Shown here one piece after another: positions 7,491-14,804 of a stretch of DNA of 16,465 nucleotides. Positions within the stretch are counted from its first letter, which is position 1. Each line of letters opens with the position of its first letter. A program made the translations under genes and the position numbers. Below the pieces are notes generated by a model that worked only from the letters and a program-made list of their open reading frames with translations, was not told where the DNA came from and did no database searches. Source of the stretch: JAKBEU01 sp036172095 (GTDB taxonomy: Bacteria; Patescibacteriota; Microgenomatia; UBA1406; GWC2-37-13); assembly GCA_036172095.1 (NCBI GenBank), contig JAVHSH010000016.1, positions 1-16,465 on the forward strand, written 5' to 3'.

Positions 7491-7575
7491 TCCGCCTAAT
7501 CGGCGGACTGGTTGTGGCACCGTTTTTGCGAAGTCGCAACACGGTTGTCGGATGGGTGTGAGGGTCAATTCCCTC
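7491..7575. other. Structured GC-richer intergenic block, possible ncRNA or repeat element
   Basis: Three hairpins occur within 85 bases of otherwise AT-rich DNA. The first is TCCGCC/GGCGGA (7491-7496 with 7502-7507, five-base loop). The second is TTGCG/CGCAA (7526-7530 with 7535-7539), capped outside by CCGT/ACGG (7520-7523 with 7541-7544). The third is GAGGG/CCCTC (7560-7564 with 7571-7575) around TCAATT, which looks like a tRNA T-arm one base short in the loop. GGTTGT is repeated at 7510 and 7543. No acceptor stem or anticodon arm can be built, so a normal tRNA is excluded. It matches no riboswitch class I know. Confidence 0.45.
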
Positions 7576-7681
7576 TAACGATCCAGATCTCTCCCCATCT
7601 CTCTTGATAGTTAGATAAGTATTGTATATGTACTAAAGAAAAAATGCAAATTAATCTAATCCTGTATAAGATATGGATTGA

Positions 7682-7711
7682 TTGGAAATAGAGTCATTAG
7701 CCAGATATAAT
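7682..7711 (+). promoter_or_regulatory. Promoter of the hypothetical-nadD-nadE operon
   Basis: TTGGAA (7682-7687), an 18-base spacer and TATAAT (7706-7711) lie upstream of the ATG at 7736. The leader would be about 18 bases and carries no Shine-Dalgarno. Between this promoter and the structured block, 7576-7681 shows nothing else recognisable. Confidence 0.5.
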
Positions 7712-7735
7712 ATCTTCATAAAAGTTTAAATTTCT

Positions 7736-8578
7736 ATGACTAAAACGCCTATGGGTAGGAAAGAAATAATCGGCCCTCAGATAGCTCGAATCGGTTCACA
7801 GCTGGAGTCAATACCACTAGGTGCTCGAGGTGAAATCAACTCAAATCCTGTTCCGTGGATTTTTACTAACGACGCAGGGTTCAAGGAGATATTACCTGGA
7901 ATTGAGCATGCACTTTCCTTACAAAAAGTTGGTGATAAACCACGTGTAGCACTTTTATCTGGAGTTGGCTCTTTTGCAACTATGGCTGGTCTCCTTCCAG
8001 ACATAGACTGCTTTGTCAGCGCCGATTTAACAAGCGCAATTTTTCCCCCGATTCAAAGATCTCTTGATGCGATTCATAAATCGTTTGGTCCTAATGGATA
8101 TATAAATCAATACGATGCTCGACACTATTTTGCAGAGTTGCAAGCTTTAGGTGTAGATCCGACACCTTATTGGAATATTGAACGTACATCTTTTGGTGAA
8201 AGACATTTTCTCGCTTCTGCGGAAAACTTTACCAAATCAAAAAAAGTATTAGATTCCAAACCTTTTTTATTTACTCAAGGAAATTTTGTCCATAAACCTT
8301 ATGTTGAAGCACTTGCGTTAGCGATGAAAGGTGGAGAGATACCTTATGCAAGTTTTACAGATCTTGCTGAGTGGTATCCCGAGTTTTTAGATTTAGTTGC
8401 ACAATTACCATTTACAGAAGACAGTGTGATCGTGTGGTCGACAAATCATGGACAAAAAGAGGCTCAACCAGTAGCGCAATATTCTGTTGGTGTAGAAAAT
8501 TATATTAAAGAAGCAAGGGCGGCTCTTGAAGGTACTCATGTTTCTTATCATCGACAGTACTTAGAGAAAGACAAATAA
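7736..8578 (+). CDS. Hypothetical protein at the head of the NAD operon, Rossmann-like
   Basis: This 280-aa cytosolic protein is of unknown family. Residues about 68-110 read as a strand, Gly-rich turn and helix, then a second strand ending in acidic residues (VALLSGVGSFATMAGLLPDI, then CFVSADLTS). This resembles the nucleotide-binding start of a SAM-dependent methyltransferase or other Rossmann fold, but no family-specific motif confirms it. The later part has FLFTQGNFVHKPYVEALALA and VIVWSTNHGQ, which could be further core strands. It ends six bases before nadD, and nadE follows, so the three genes are probably one transcript. A second in-frame start at 7751 (MGRKEI) is possible. The link to NAD metabolism comes from context only. 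Confidence 0.72.
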   Translation: MTKTPMGRKEIIGPQIARIGSQLESIPLGARGEINSNPVPWIFTNDAGFKEILPGIEHALSLQKVGDKPRVALLSGVGSFATMAGLLPDIDCFVSADLTSAIFPPIQRSLDAIHKSFGPNGYINQYDARHYFAELQALGVDPTPYWNIERTSFGERHFLASAENFTKSKKVLDSKPFLFTQGNFVHKPYVEALALAMKGGEIPYASFTDLAEWYPEFLDLVAQLPFTEDSVIVWSTNHGQKEAQPVAQYSVGVENYIKEARAALEGTHVSYHRQYLEKDK

Positions 8579-8584
8579 TACTAT

Positions 8585-9199
8585 ATGAAAATTGCAATAT
8601 TAGGTGGGGCTTTTGATCCAATTCATATTGGACACTATCTTGTTGCACAACAAGTTAAGGAACAATTGAAAATGGACGAGGTATGGCTTATGGTGTGTTA
8701 TTCTTATTTTCCAGAATTTCCAGATAAGCTACAAAGAATAACCCCTTATGATGAGCGATATAAAATGGCAAAATTGGGCACGCATGGAGACTTAATAGTT
8801 TCTGATTTTGAGGAGAAATTCAACAAAAGAAGTAGGACAATAGACACACTTCGCTTATTGAAGAAACAATACCCAAAAGATGAGTTCTACTGGATAATTG
8901 GGTCCGATGCTCTGCCAACATTCCGTTTATGGAATCATTGGGAAGAGCTTGTAAGTAATCACAATCTAGTTGTTTTTCCCAGGGATACAGATTTTAAGAC
9001 ATTGGAAAAACGAGCATGCGAATCGTTTGGCGTCAAGACAATTCCCAAGAACATAACAATTCTTGAGGGAAATCTTATTGTAAGCACTGTCTCTTCTACT
9101 CATGTACGGGAACGTGTGAAAAAAAAATATCCGATTATTCCACTTGTAGGCAATACCGTAAAAAAATATATTGATGAAAATAGGTTATATTTGAAATGA
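8585..9199 (+). CDS. nadD: Nicotinate(-nicotinamide) mononucleotide adenylyltransferase
   Basis: The enzyme transfers AMP from ATP to nicotinate mononucleotide, giving deamido-NAD. The 204-aa length is normal. The ATP-binding motif GGAFDPIHIGH (7-17) carries the HxGH signature. IIGSDALPTFRLWNHWEEL is the conserved mid-region around the nucleotide pocket. SSTHVRERV (170-178) is the C-terminal phosphate-binding ISSTxIR-type motif, with His where Ile or Glu is more common. A run of MVCYSYFPEFPDK replaces the usual MVP...PHK loop, so substrate preference (NaMN or NMN) is not certain. It is separated by six bases from the gene before and 17 from nadE after. The start has no Shine-Dalgarno. Confidence 0.93.
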   Translation: MKIAILGGAFDPIHIGHYLVAQQVKEQLKMDEVWLMVCYSYFPEFPDKLQRITPYDERYKMAKLGTHGDLIVSDFEEKFNKRSRTIDTLRLLKKQYPKDEFYWIIGSDALPTFRLWNHWEELVSNHNLVVFPRDTDFKTLEKRACESFGVKTIPKNITILEGNLIVSTVSSTHVRERVKKKYPIIPLVGNTVKKYIDENRLYLK

Positions 9200-9216
9200 T
9201 AGAAATCTAATGAAAT

Positions 9217-9969
9217 ATGAAAACAATTAGCGCTCAACTAGAAAGTAACAAGATAATTGCATTTTTGAAGAAGACATTTGAAGATACTTGCAAAAAAAAA
9301 GCAGTCATCAATTGGTCCGGCGGTATTGACTCAACGGTATCGCTCTATCTTCTGACAAAAGCATTGGGTTCACAGAACATTACCATCCTTCATCTCCCCT
9401 ATGAGACATCATACGAGGATGAGTTTTTGCCCATTTTTGAATATTTGCAGTTTAAAAAAATGCAGCTCCAGGTTATTTCAATCAAACCAATGGTGGACGC
9501 TATTCAGGCGAACCTAAAAGTGAGTGACCCATTTCGTTCTGGAAATATTATGGCTCGTGTGCGTATGATAACGGCGTTTGATTATGCAAAAAAAATGAAT
9601 GCGCTTGTGTGTGGTACTGAGAACAGGTCAGAAGAACTACTTGGTTATTTTACTCGGTTTGGGGACGAGGCGTCGGATATTGAGCCAATTGCCCATCTCT
9701 ATAAAACACATATATTTCAATTAGGTGAATATCTAAGAATTCCAAATAACATAATGGAAGCGAAGCCAACAGCTGGATTATGGGACGGTCAAACAGATGA
9801 AGGCGAGTTCGGTTTTAGCTATGAAGAGGCAGACGAAGTGCTCAGTAGATACTTTGATGAAAAGAAAACGGAAGAAGAAATCGTGAGAGACGGATTCAAG
9901 AATGCAAAAAAAATAATTGAGTTCTCCAATAAAAACTCATTCAAACACGAGGTCCCATATATTTTATAA
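9217..9969 (+). CDS. nadE: NH3-dependent NAD synthetase
   Basis: The enzyme amidates deamido-NAD to NAD with ATP and ammonia. At 250 aa it has only the synthetase domain, without the glutaminase domain of larger NadE proteins, so it uses free ammonia. The N-type ATP pyrophosphatase P-loop is SGGIDS (34-39). GTENRSEELLGYFTRFGDEA matches the family's substrate and ATP contacts, and PTAGLWDGQTDEGEFGFSY is the late lid motif. It directly follows nadD, so this operon holds the last two steps of NAD formation, and precursor NaMN must come from elsewhere. It ends two bases before the convergent gene at 9972. Confidence 0.95.
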   Translation: MKTISAQLESNKIIAFLKKTFEDTCKKKAVINWSGGIDSTVSLYLLTKALGSQNITILHLPYETSYEDEFLPIFEYLQFKKMQLQVISIKPMVDAIQANLKVSDPFRSGNIMARVRMITAFDYAKKMNALVCGTENRSEELLGYFTRFGDEASDIEPIAHLYKTHIFQLGEYLRIPNNIMEAKPTAGLWDGQTDEGEFGFSYEEADEVLSRYFDEKKTEEEIVRDGFKNAKKIIEFSNKNSFKHEVPYIL

Positions 9970-9971
9970 AT

Positions 9972-10793
9972 TTACTTTAGGACTATCTCCATCCCTGGTC
10001 GTGGCATATCGAATGCATGAATGCCTGTGGTAGCGACTTTTTCAGTAAAATGTCTCCAGACAGATATTTCCATGTACGGATTGCTTGGATCTCCCGATGA
10101 CCCTGGGTAGATGACCAGTTGTCCAGGAACTCCCCCAAACAAATTGCTGACATGAGTCACTTTTTTTGTGACATCGTTCAATGTTATTTCAATTGAATCT
10201 CCAATCTTGCATTTTCCTTTCATATCTTCATGCGTGATTGTTGTTTTTACGTTTCCATAATTATCAATATGTCCGACAAAAAATCCTCGTAGTTCAGGAA
10301 TGCAATTGGACGGTTCTTCATCGAGATCCAGTTCATCTTCCATCCCATCCATCAAATGCGCACTGACTCTTGAATAGAGATCCCGTGATCGGAATTGGCT
10401 ACCCTTATCAAGGCCTGGATAGCGGTATACATACTCAATGTTTGGTTTCAGGAGCGAAAAATCGTACCCTGCATTTGGTCCACAGAGAAATATGCCAGAC
10501 TTTAATCGTATGACTATGAATTCAGCTCCTTTGGCCTGTTCTACTCCCTCTTTCGTTTGGATGCGTGGATCAGTATTTTGAAAAAAAACAGTTTGTGAAG
10601 GGAGCCCATACCGTTCTTCAGTGCGGACTAATTGCTGGAGGATATATGATGTGTGGAGAGTTGATGGAGTTGATGAGACAAATGTTATATTTGTTCCCAT
10701 TGGATTCTTTACGAATCCTTCGACTGCTGTACGCACCTCTTGGTTTGTAAGTGAATCATGAGCCCAATCAGCGACAACGATTAATTTTTTCAT
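9972..10793 (-). CDS. SAM hydroxide adenosyltransferase family protein (DUF62-type)
   Basis: This 273-aa protein fits the family that hydrolyses S-adenosylmethionine to adenosine and methionine, related to the SAM fluorinase and chlorinase. The recognised features are a first strand ending in Asp (LIVVADWAHD, with D9 and D13), CGPNAGYD (104-111; usually PDNG), FRSRDLYSRVSAHL (134-147; usually FHGRDIFAPVAAHL) and GHIDNYGNVKTTI (174-186; usually IDxFGNxxTNI). The C-terminal beta-barrel domain begins near 170. Several positions differ from the family norm (Arg for Gly in HGRD, Asn-Ala for Asp-Asn), so activity could be altered. An acidic insert (MEDELDLDEEPSN) lies between the domains. It is 12 bases after the transporter gene and probably co-transcribed with it. 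Confidence 0.8.
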   Translation of the reverse strand: MKKLIVVADWAHDSLTNQEVRTAVEGFVKNPMGTNITFVSSTPSTLHTSYILQQLVRTEERYGLPSQTVFFQNTDPRIQTKEGVEQAKGAEFIVIRLKSGIFLCGPNAGYDFSLLKPNIEYVYRYPGLDKGSQFRSRDLYSRVSAHLMDGMEDELDLDEEPSNCIPELRGFFVGHIDNYGNVKTTITHEDMKGKCKIGDSIEITLNDVTKKVTHVSNLFGGVPGQLVIYPGSSGDPSNPYMEISVWRHFTEKVATTGIHAFDMPRPGMEIVLK

Positions 10794-10805
10794 AGAACAA
10801 AAATA

Positions 10806-12044
10806 TTATAAATTGAAAATTTTTCCTACAAGGCCAAAGACCACTGCAAGAGATACAACTATACCACACAAAATAAGGGTGATGTTTTGATTTCTTGTAT
10901 TTTTGTATTTCCCCATGATATCCGGATTATTTGCAAAGCGATAAAGGAAATAAAATATGATCGGTAGGATAAGTCCATTCAAAAAGTCAGCGTACAATGT
11001 GATTTGGAAGAGAGAAAATTTTGGTTGCATAACAAATGCAGCCGCAAGGACTATCTGGAAAATAAAGAAGCCATAGAAGAATCTGCTTTTATGAAACCCC
11101 TGGTCCAGACTCCCCTCATATCCGAATAGTTCTGAGTACATATAAGCTGTTGAAAGAGGTACGATTGCGCATCCAAGGAAACCAGCTACAAGAAGCCCGA
11201 ATCCGAATAAGACTCCTGCAAGATTTCCCGCGAGAGGTCGAATTGCAATGGAAGCTTCGGCTGCATCGCCAATGTGAAGGCCTAAAGTAAATATGGTTGC
11301 TGCAACTGCGACCATCATAAACATGGTAAATGTATTACTGATAAGAGAGGCTATAACAACTTCAAATCTAGAAATATGTATGTCGTTTGCGGTGAGTTTT
11401 TTATCTTTGATTGAGCTTGCAATGACAAACTGCCCCCATGCAGTCACCGTTGTTCCAAGGACTGCAACAGAGGTATAGATGAGATCAAAGCTCATTTTAC
11501 CTTGAGGGATTATAATCGATCTAAACACATGTCCCCAATCTGGTTTAACCAAAATAGCAGAAAAAAGATAACTTAAGTAAAAAAGGATCAAAACAAAAAA
11601 AAGCCGCTCCGTTTTCTTATAAGACGACTTGACCAAAAAGAAAAATAGAAAGACAAGTAATAATGGAAGATATATTCTGTAATCAAATCCAAATAATTGA
11701 AGTGCTGATTTGAGACCACTCATATCCTGCAGAATTACTCCAAAATTTACAATAAACACAAGCAACAACATAAAAAATGAAGTGATTATGCCAAATCTTT
11801 CCCTAATGAGATCAGCGAGCCCCTTTCCTGAGGCGAGAGCAATTCTTACTCCAATCTCTTGAGTTATAAATAAGACGACCGTAATTGGGATGAGCGTGAT
11901 TAGTATCTGGTAACCAAACTTACCTGCAGCCACAGAATATGTAGCGACTCCTCCTGCATCATTATCCGCAAAAGCAGTCACGAGTCCTGGTCCAATAACG
12001 CTCAAGAAATATATCCAGAACTTGAGCTTGAAATATTTTTTCAT
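10806..12044 (-). CDS. NRAMP-related divalent metal transporter (Mn/Mg)
   Basis: This is a polytopic inner-membrane transporter (412 aa, about 11 helices) of the SLC11/NRAMP family. Helix 1 has GPGLVTAFADNDAGGVATYS (18-37). The canonical DPGN metal site is DAGG here (29-32), so the Asp is kept but the Asn is lost. In helix 6 the canonical GATVMPHN is GTTVTAWG (197-204), so the Met and His are also lost. NRAMP-related magnesium transporters are known to lack the same Asn and Met, so Mg2+ is a plausible substrate. I chose the ATG at 12044 because it starts one base after the stop of the upstream regulator-like gene; an in-frame ATG at 12089 would add 15 residues with no membrane character and overlap by 44 bases. 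Confidence 0.88.
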   Translation of the reverse strand: MKKYFKLKFWIYFLSVIGPGLVTAFADNDAGGVATYSVAAGKFGYQILITLIPITVVLFITQEIGVRIALASGKGLADLIRERFGIITSFFMLLLVFIVNFGVILQDMSGLKSALQLFGFDYRIYLPLLLVFLFFFLVKSSYKKTERLFFVLILFYLSYLFSAILVKPDWGHVFRSIIIPQGKMSFDLIYTSVAVLGTTVTAWGQFVIASSIKDKKLTANDIHISRFEVVIASLISNTFTMFMMVAVAATIFTLGLHIGDAAEASIAIRPLAGNLAGVLFGFGLLVAGFLGCAIVPLSTAYMYSELFGYEGSLDQGFHKSRFFYGFFIFQIVLAAAFVMQPKFSLFQITLYADFLNGLILPIIFYFLYRFANNPDIMGKYKNTRNQNITLILCGIVVSLAVVFGLVGKIFNL

Positions 12045-12045
12045 G

Positions 12046-13278
12046 TCATGCTTTGAATTTTGATTCGATAATGTCTGAAATATTATCAAATGGAATTATC
12101 CCCAGCAACTGTTTGTTGGCGTCCACTATTGGGAGCGCATGAAGTCTATATTTAATTATCTTATATACGATCATTTCAAGTGGTGTCTTTAGGTAACCCT
12201 CAATGAGGTTTTGGGACATGAATTTATAAAGAGGAGTATTTTCATCTTGTTGAAGAAGTTCCAAGAGGTTGCATGCGCCAATCAACTGCCTTTTTTGATT
12301 GAGAACATACACATAGTCCAACGACTCATATTCATATGCCGTTTTTCTCAATTTTTTGAATACATCCCTAGGAGTCTCTGTAGGTTCAGCCACTATATAT
12401 TCAGAAGAAATTCGTTTGCTTATGTGGGTTCTAGTTATGGAAAGCAATGACTGTAGTATTACTCGTTTTTTTTCTGAAATAAACGTGAGTATTTCTTCCC
12501 TCTTCTTTTTTGCCAAAGTAAATAGAATGTCTGCTCCAACGTCAGTATCTAGTTTCTCGATTATCTCGGCTGCTTTTTCTGACTTCCAATTTTTAAATAG
12601 GTCACGCTGATAATTAATATTTAGATTACTTATGACTTCCGCCGCAAAATCCTTATCAAGGAGTCTCAGGAATTTCTTAATGTTGAGTTCGTTCGTTTGT
12701 TCCAGATGGTCTGCTAAATCTTCCGGGCGCATGTTCTGCAATTTTGTCTCCTCTTTCTTTACACGAATACTACCTCGCGCAAGATCAAGTGGTTGGATAT
12801 CTGCCCATGAAAGGAAGTTTGATATAAGATTGACTCCAAAGAAATGGATGACCTTTGTCATTGTGCTTTCGACATGGAGGCGCCTGAGAATGCCGATGAG
12901 TCCGATATCGACTCCCGATATATAACACTCATAGAGATGGCTAGATAAATTTATTTGTTCATGGATGATTACGTCGTTAGCTCGGACTATCTTGTTACCT
13001 GAAATGTCGATAACTTGTTTATCAAGGATATTCCGTTTTACAAATAGTTCATTTTCCGCAAGTTCTGCCTGAGTGTAAAATTTTGCAATGCGAACTATTG
13101 AGTTAAACTTGTGGACAGCATCTGCATTGATTATCGTCTTTTGTCCATGGAAGTCGACAACAATCTTAGTTACTTTTGGCTTATTGTCTAATAAGAAGAT
13201 GATGTCATCCAAATAGCCGATGAATATGCCGTCTGTTGTTACCACTTTTTTCTTGTCTAGTTCAGAAAAATAGAGCAT
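12046..13278 (-). CDS. PRC-barrel / MgtE N-domain / CBS-pair protein (metal-sensing partner)
   Basis: This 410-aa soluble protein has the cytosolic half of the MgtE magnesium channel without its membrane half. Residues about 1-65 and 80-170 look like two PRC-barrel-type beta domains (GIFIGYLDDIIFLL; SGNKIVRANDVI). Residues about 183-285 form the helical MgtE N superfamily domain (MRPEDLADHLEQTNELNIKK; KAAEIIEKLDTDVGADIL). Residues about 290-408 form a CBS pair (EPTETPRDVFKKLRK; HALPIVDANKQLLGIIPFDN). In MgtE these parts bind Mg2+ and close the pore. Here the stop codon is one base from the NRAMP-related gene, so a role as its metal-sensing gate or regulator is a fair inference. The start at 13278 has only a weak AAGAGAA upstream. 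Confidence 0.88.
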   Translation of the reverse strand: MLYFSELDKKKVVTTDGIFIGYLDDIIFLLDNKPKVTKIVVDFHGQKTIINADAVHKFNSIVRIAKFYTQAELAENELFVKRNILDKQVIDISGNKIVRANDVIIHEQINLSSHLYECYISGVDIGLIGILRRLHVESTMTKVIHFFGVNLISNFLSWADIQPLDLARGSIRVKKEETKLQNMRPEDLADHLEQTNELNIKKFLRLLDKDFAAEVISNLNINYQRDLFKNWKSEKAAEIIEKLDTDVGADILFTLAKKKREEILTFISEKKRVILQSLLSITRTHISKRISSEYIVAEPTETPRDVFKKLRKTAYEYESLDYVYVLNQKRQLIGACNLLELLQQDENTPLYKFMSQNLIEGYLKTPLEMIVYKIIKYRLHALPIVDANKQLLGIIPFDNISDIIESKFKA

Positions 13279-13328
13279 ATATATATGTTGCTTATTCTCT
13301 TACTATTACACACTTGGAACACACTTTC

Positions 13329-13364
13329 AATATGTATTATACATCAATACATATTAGATGTGTA
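13329..13364 (-). promoter_or_regulatory. Promoter and overlapping palindromic operator of the metal-transport operon
   Basis: On the minus strand TACACA (13364-13359), a 17-base spacer and TATAAT (13341-13336) form a promoter with a leader of about 50 bases. A perfect 10-bp inverted repeat, AATATGTATT-N7-AATACATATT (13329-13338 and 13346-13355), covers the -10 box and spacer, as expected of a repressor site. A second, six-bp repeat TTAGAT/ATCTAA (13354-13359 and 13370-13375) overlaps the -35 box. A similar word, AATATGTGTATATATT, begins at 13410. The regulator is unknown; a metal-responsive repressor is an inference from the genes controlled. Confidence 0.5.
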
Positions 13365-13463
13365 GAACAATCTAAAATATCGATTATCGCTCCTTGCTGA
13401 ATAGTTCAAAATATGTGTATATATTATTGTATACCATATTCTTTACTGAATGATGGTTCCTAA

Positions 13464-13489
13464 TTGACATTCCGATTTCATGGTATAAT
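13464..13489 (+). promoter_or_regulatory. Extended -10 promoter, apparently leaderless
   Basis: TGGTATAAT (13481-13489) is an extended -10 element. TTGACA is present at 13464-13469, but the spacer of 14 bases is too short for normal use, so the extended -10 probably carries recognition. Eight bases separate TATAAT from the ATG at 13498, placing the transcript start at or within two bases of the start codon. Confidence 0.55.
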
Positions 13490-13497
13490 TACTCATT

Positions 13498-13911
13498 ATG
13501 GATAAACGACTTGGAGGCCTACTTCTCGTTTTTTTTCTCCTCTTCACGGTATTCGCAACTGTCGTGCTATTAAATAAGCAAATCGTGACATTCACGCGTG
13601 CGAAAGAAGATTATACCCCAAGCGTTTCTGCCTCACTTCTATTTGCATATCCCCTATTACTGAAAGCAGATGGGACTACAAAAAGCACAATCAATGTTTT
13701 CGTAAGAAGTGATAAAGGAATGCCGGTAAAAGATCAGAAACTAACTGTGAGTGCATCTCTGGGCAACTTAGACGCATCGGAAGTCACAACTGATGAGAAA
13801 GGAAAAGCGACGGTGAATCTTACTTCGACCACTGCTGGGACAGCTATGGTCCAGGCTTTCATTGGTGGTACTCTCAAGATGACTCAAACGTTATCCATTA
13901 AATTTCAGTAA
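13498..13911 (+). CDS. Membrane-anchored Ig-like (Big_1-type) protein
   Basis: This 137-aa protein has one N-terminal membrane helix (about 6-26), positive charges before it and no clear cleavage site, so it is probably anchored with its C-terminus outside. Residues about 45-135 read as one bacterial Ig-like domain of the invasin/intimin Big_1 type: an alternating strand pattern with STINVFVRSDKGMPVKDQKL, then TDEKGKATVNLTSTTAGTAMV. In that family the DxxGxAxxxLTS words mark the same strands. Such domains usually serve as spacers or adhesive modules in surface proteins, but a single one on a membrane anchor is unusually small. The gene starts a run with galU (8-base gap) and the hydrolase. 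Confidence 0.75.
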   Translation: MDKRLGGLLLVFFLLFTVFATVVLLNKQIVTFTRAKEDYTPSVSASLLFAYPLLLKADGTTKSTINVFVRSDKGMPVKDQKLTVSASLGNLDASEVTTDEKGKATVNLTSTTAGTAMVQAFIGGTLKMTQTLSIKFQ

Positions 13912-13919
13912 TCATTCCT

Positions 13920-14804
13920 ATGAAAAAGAAAATCACAAAAGTCGTTATTCCTGCAGCTGGATTTGGTACACGTTTTCTTCCCCAGACAAAAGCGATGCCT
14001 AAGGAAATGCTTCCCGTTGTCGATAAACCTGTCATTCAGTATGTCGTTGAAGAAGCTGTCCATTCAGGTGTTGAGAATATTATTATCGTCACTGGAGCAA
14101 ATAAGCGGGCCATTGAAGATCACTTTGATGTACCTAACGAGGACTTAGTGAAAAATCTCATGAATGGGAATAAGGAGCACATACTCAGCAAGATCAGAAA
14201 AATATCCGATATGGCGAATTTTATTTATATCCGTCAAAAGGGTCCTTACGGAAACGGAACGCCTATTCTTGCAGCAGAGCCTGTCATTGAGGATGAATCA
14301 TTCGCCGTTTTGTGGGGGGATGAGTTTATCCATTCCAAACCTCCTCGTTTAAAGCAGATGATTGATGTATATGAAAAATATGGAGGTATCGTGATTTCAG
14401 GTGTGAAAATTGAAAAAAAGGAAGATTTGAAGAGATATGGAATAGCAGAATTGGAACACGTTGAAGGTAATGTACATAAGATAAAACGGATAGTTGAAAA
14501 ACCTGATCCAGATGAAGCCCCTTCAAATATTGCGACTCACGGTGGATACATTCTTCCACCTGAGGTCTTTAGCGCTCTAAAAAGAGTAAAGCCTGGTAAA
14601 GGTGGAGAGATATGGCTAACAGATGCAATCAACTTATTGAGAAATGAGGGTGTTCCAGTTTACACGGTTGTCATTGAAAATGGCCGCTATTTTGACACAG
14701 GAAATAAATTTGAATATTTGAAGACTGTCGTTGAGTTTGCATTGCAGCATGAAGAAACAAAGGATGAGTTCAAAAAATTCCTTAAAAGTTTGGATTTGCA
14801 GTAA
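13920..14804 (+). CDS. galU: UTP-glucose-1-phosphate uridylyltransferase
   Basis: GalU makes UDP-glucose from UTP and glucose-1-phosphate, the sugar donor for surface polysaccharides and glycolipids. The 294-aa length is typical. The nucleotide-binding motif AAGFGTRFLPQTKAMPKEML (12-31) has the catalytic Arg and Lys in place. VIQYVVEEAVHSGVENIIIV, FAVLWGDEFI (the metal-binding Asp) and RIVEKPDPDEAPSNIATHGG follow as in characterised enzymes. GKGGEIWLTDAI and YFDTGNKFEYLKT complete the sugar site. It overlaps the next gene by a single base (TAATG), so the two are translationally coupled. No Shine-Dalgarno precedes the start. Confidence 0.95.
   Translation: MKKKITKVVIPAAGFGTRFLPQTKAMPKEMLPVVDKPVIQYVVEEAVHSGVENIIIVTGANKRAIEDHFDVPNEDLVKNLMNGNKEHILSKIRKISDMANFIYIRQKGPYGNGTPILAAEPVIEDESFAVLWGDEFIHSKPPRLKQMIDVYEKYGGIVISGVKIEKKEDLKRYGIAELEHVEGNVHKIKRIVEKPDPDEAPSNIATHGGYILPPEVFSALKRVKPGKGGEIWLTDAINLLRNEGVPVYTVVIENGRYFDTGNKFEYLKTVVEFALQHEETKDEFKKFLKSLDLQ

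Noticed and set aside
7491..7575. tRNA gene, suggested by GAGGG-TCAATT-CCCTC
   Set aside because: The T-loop is one base short and no acceptor stem, D-arm or seven-base anticodon loop can be formed on either strand.
13279..13328. Mg2+ riboswitch leader before the MgtE-like gene
   Set aside because: The leader is only about 50 bases, AT-rich and without stems of the M-box or mgtA type.
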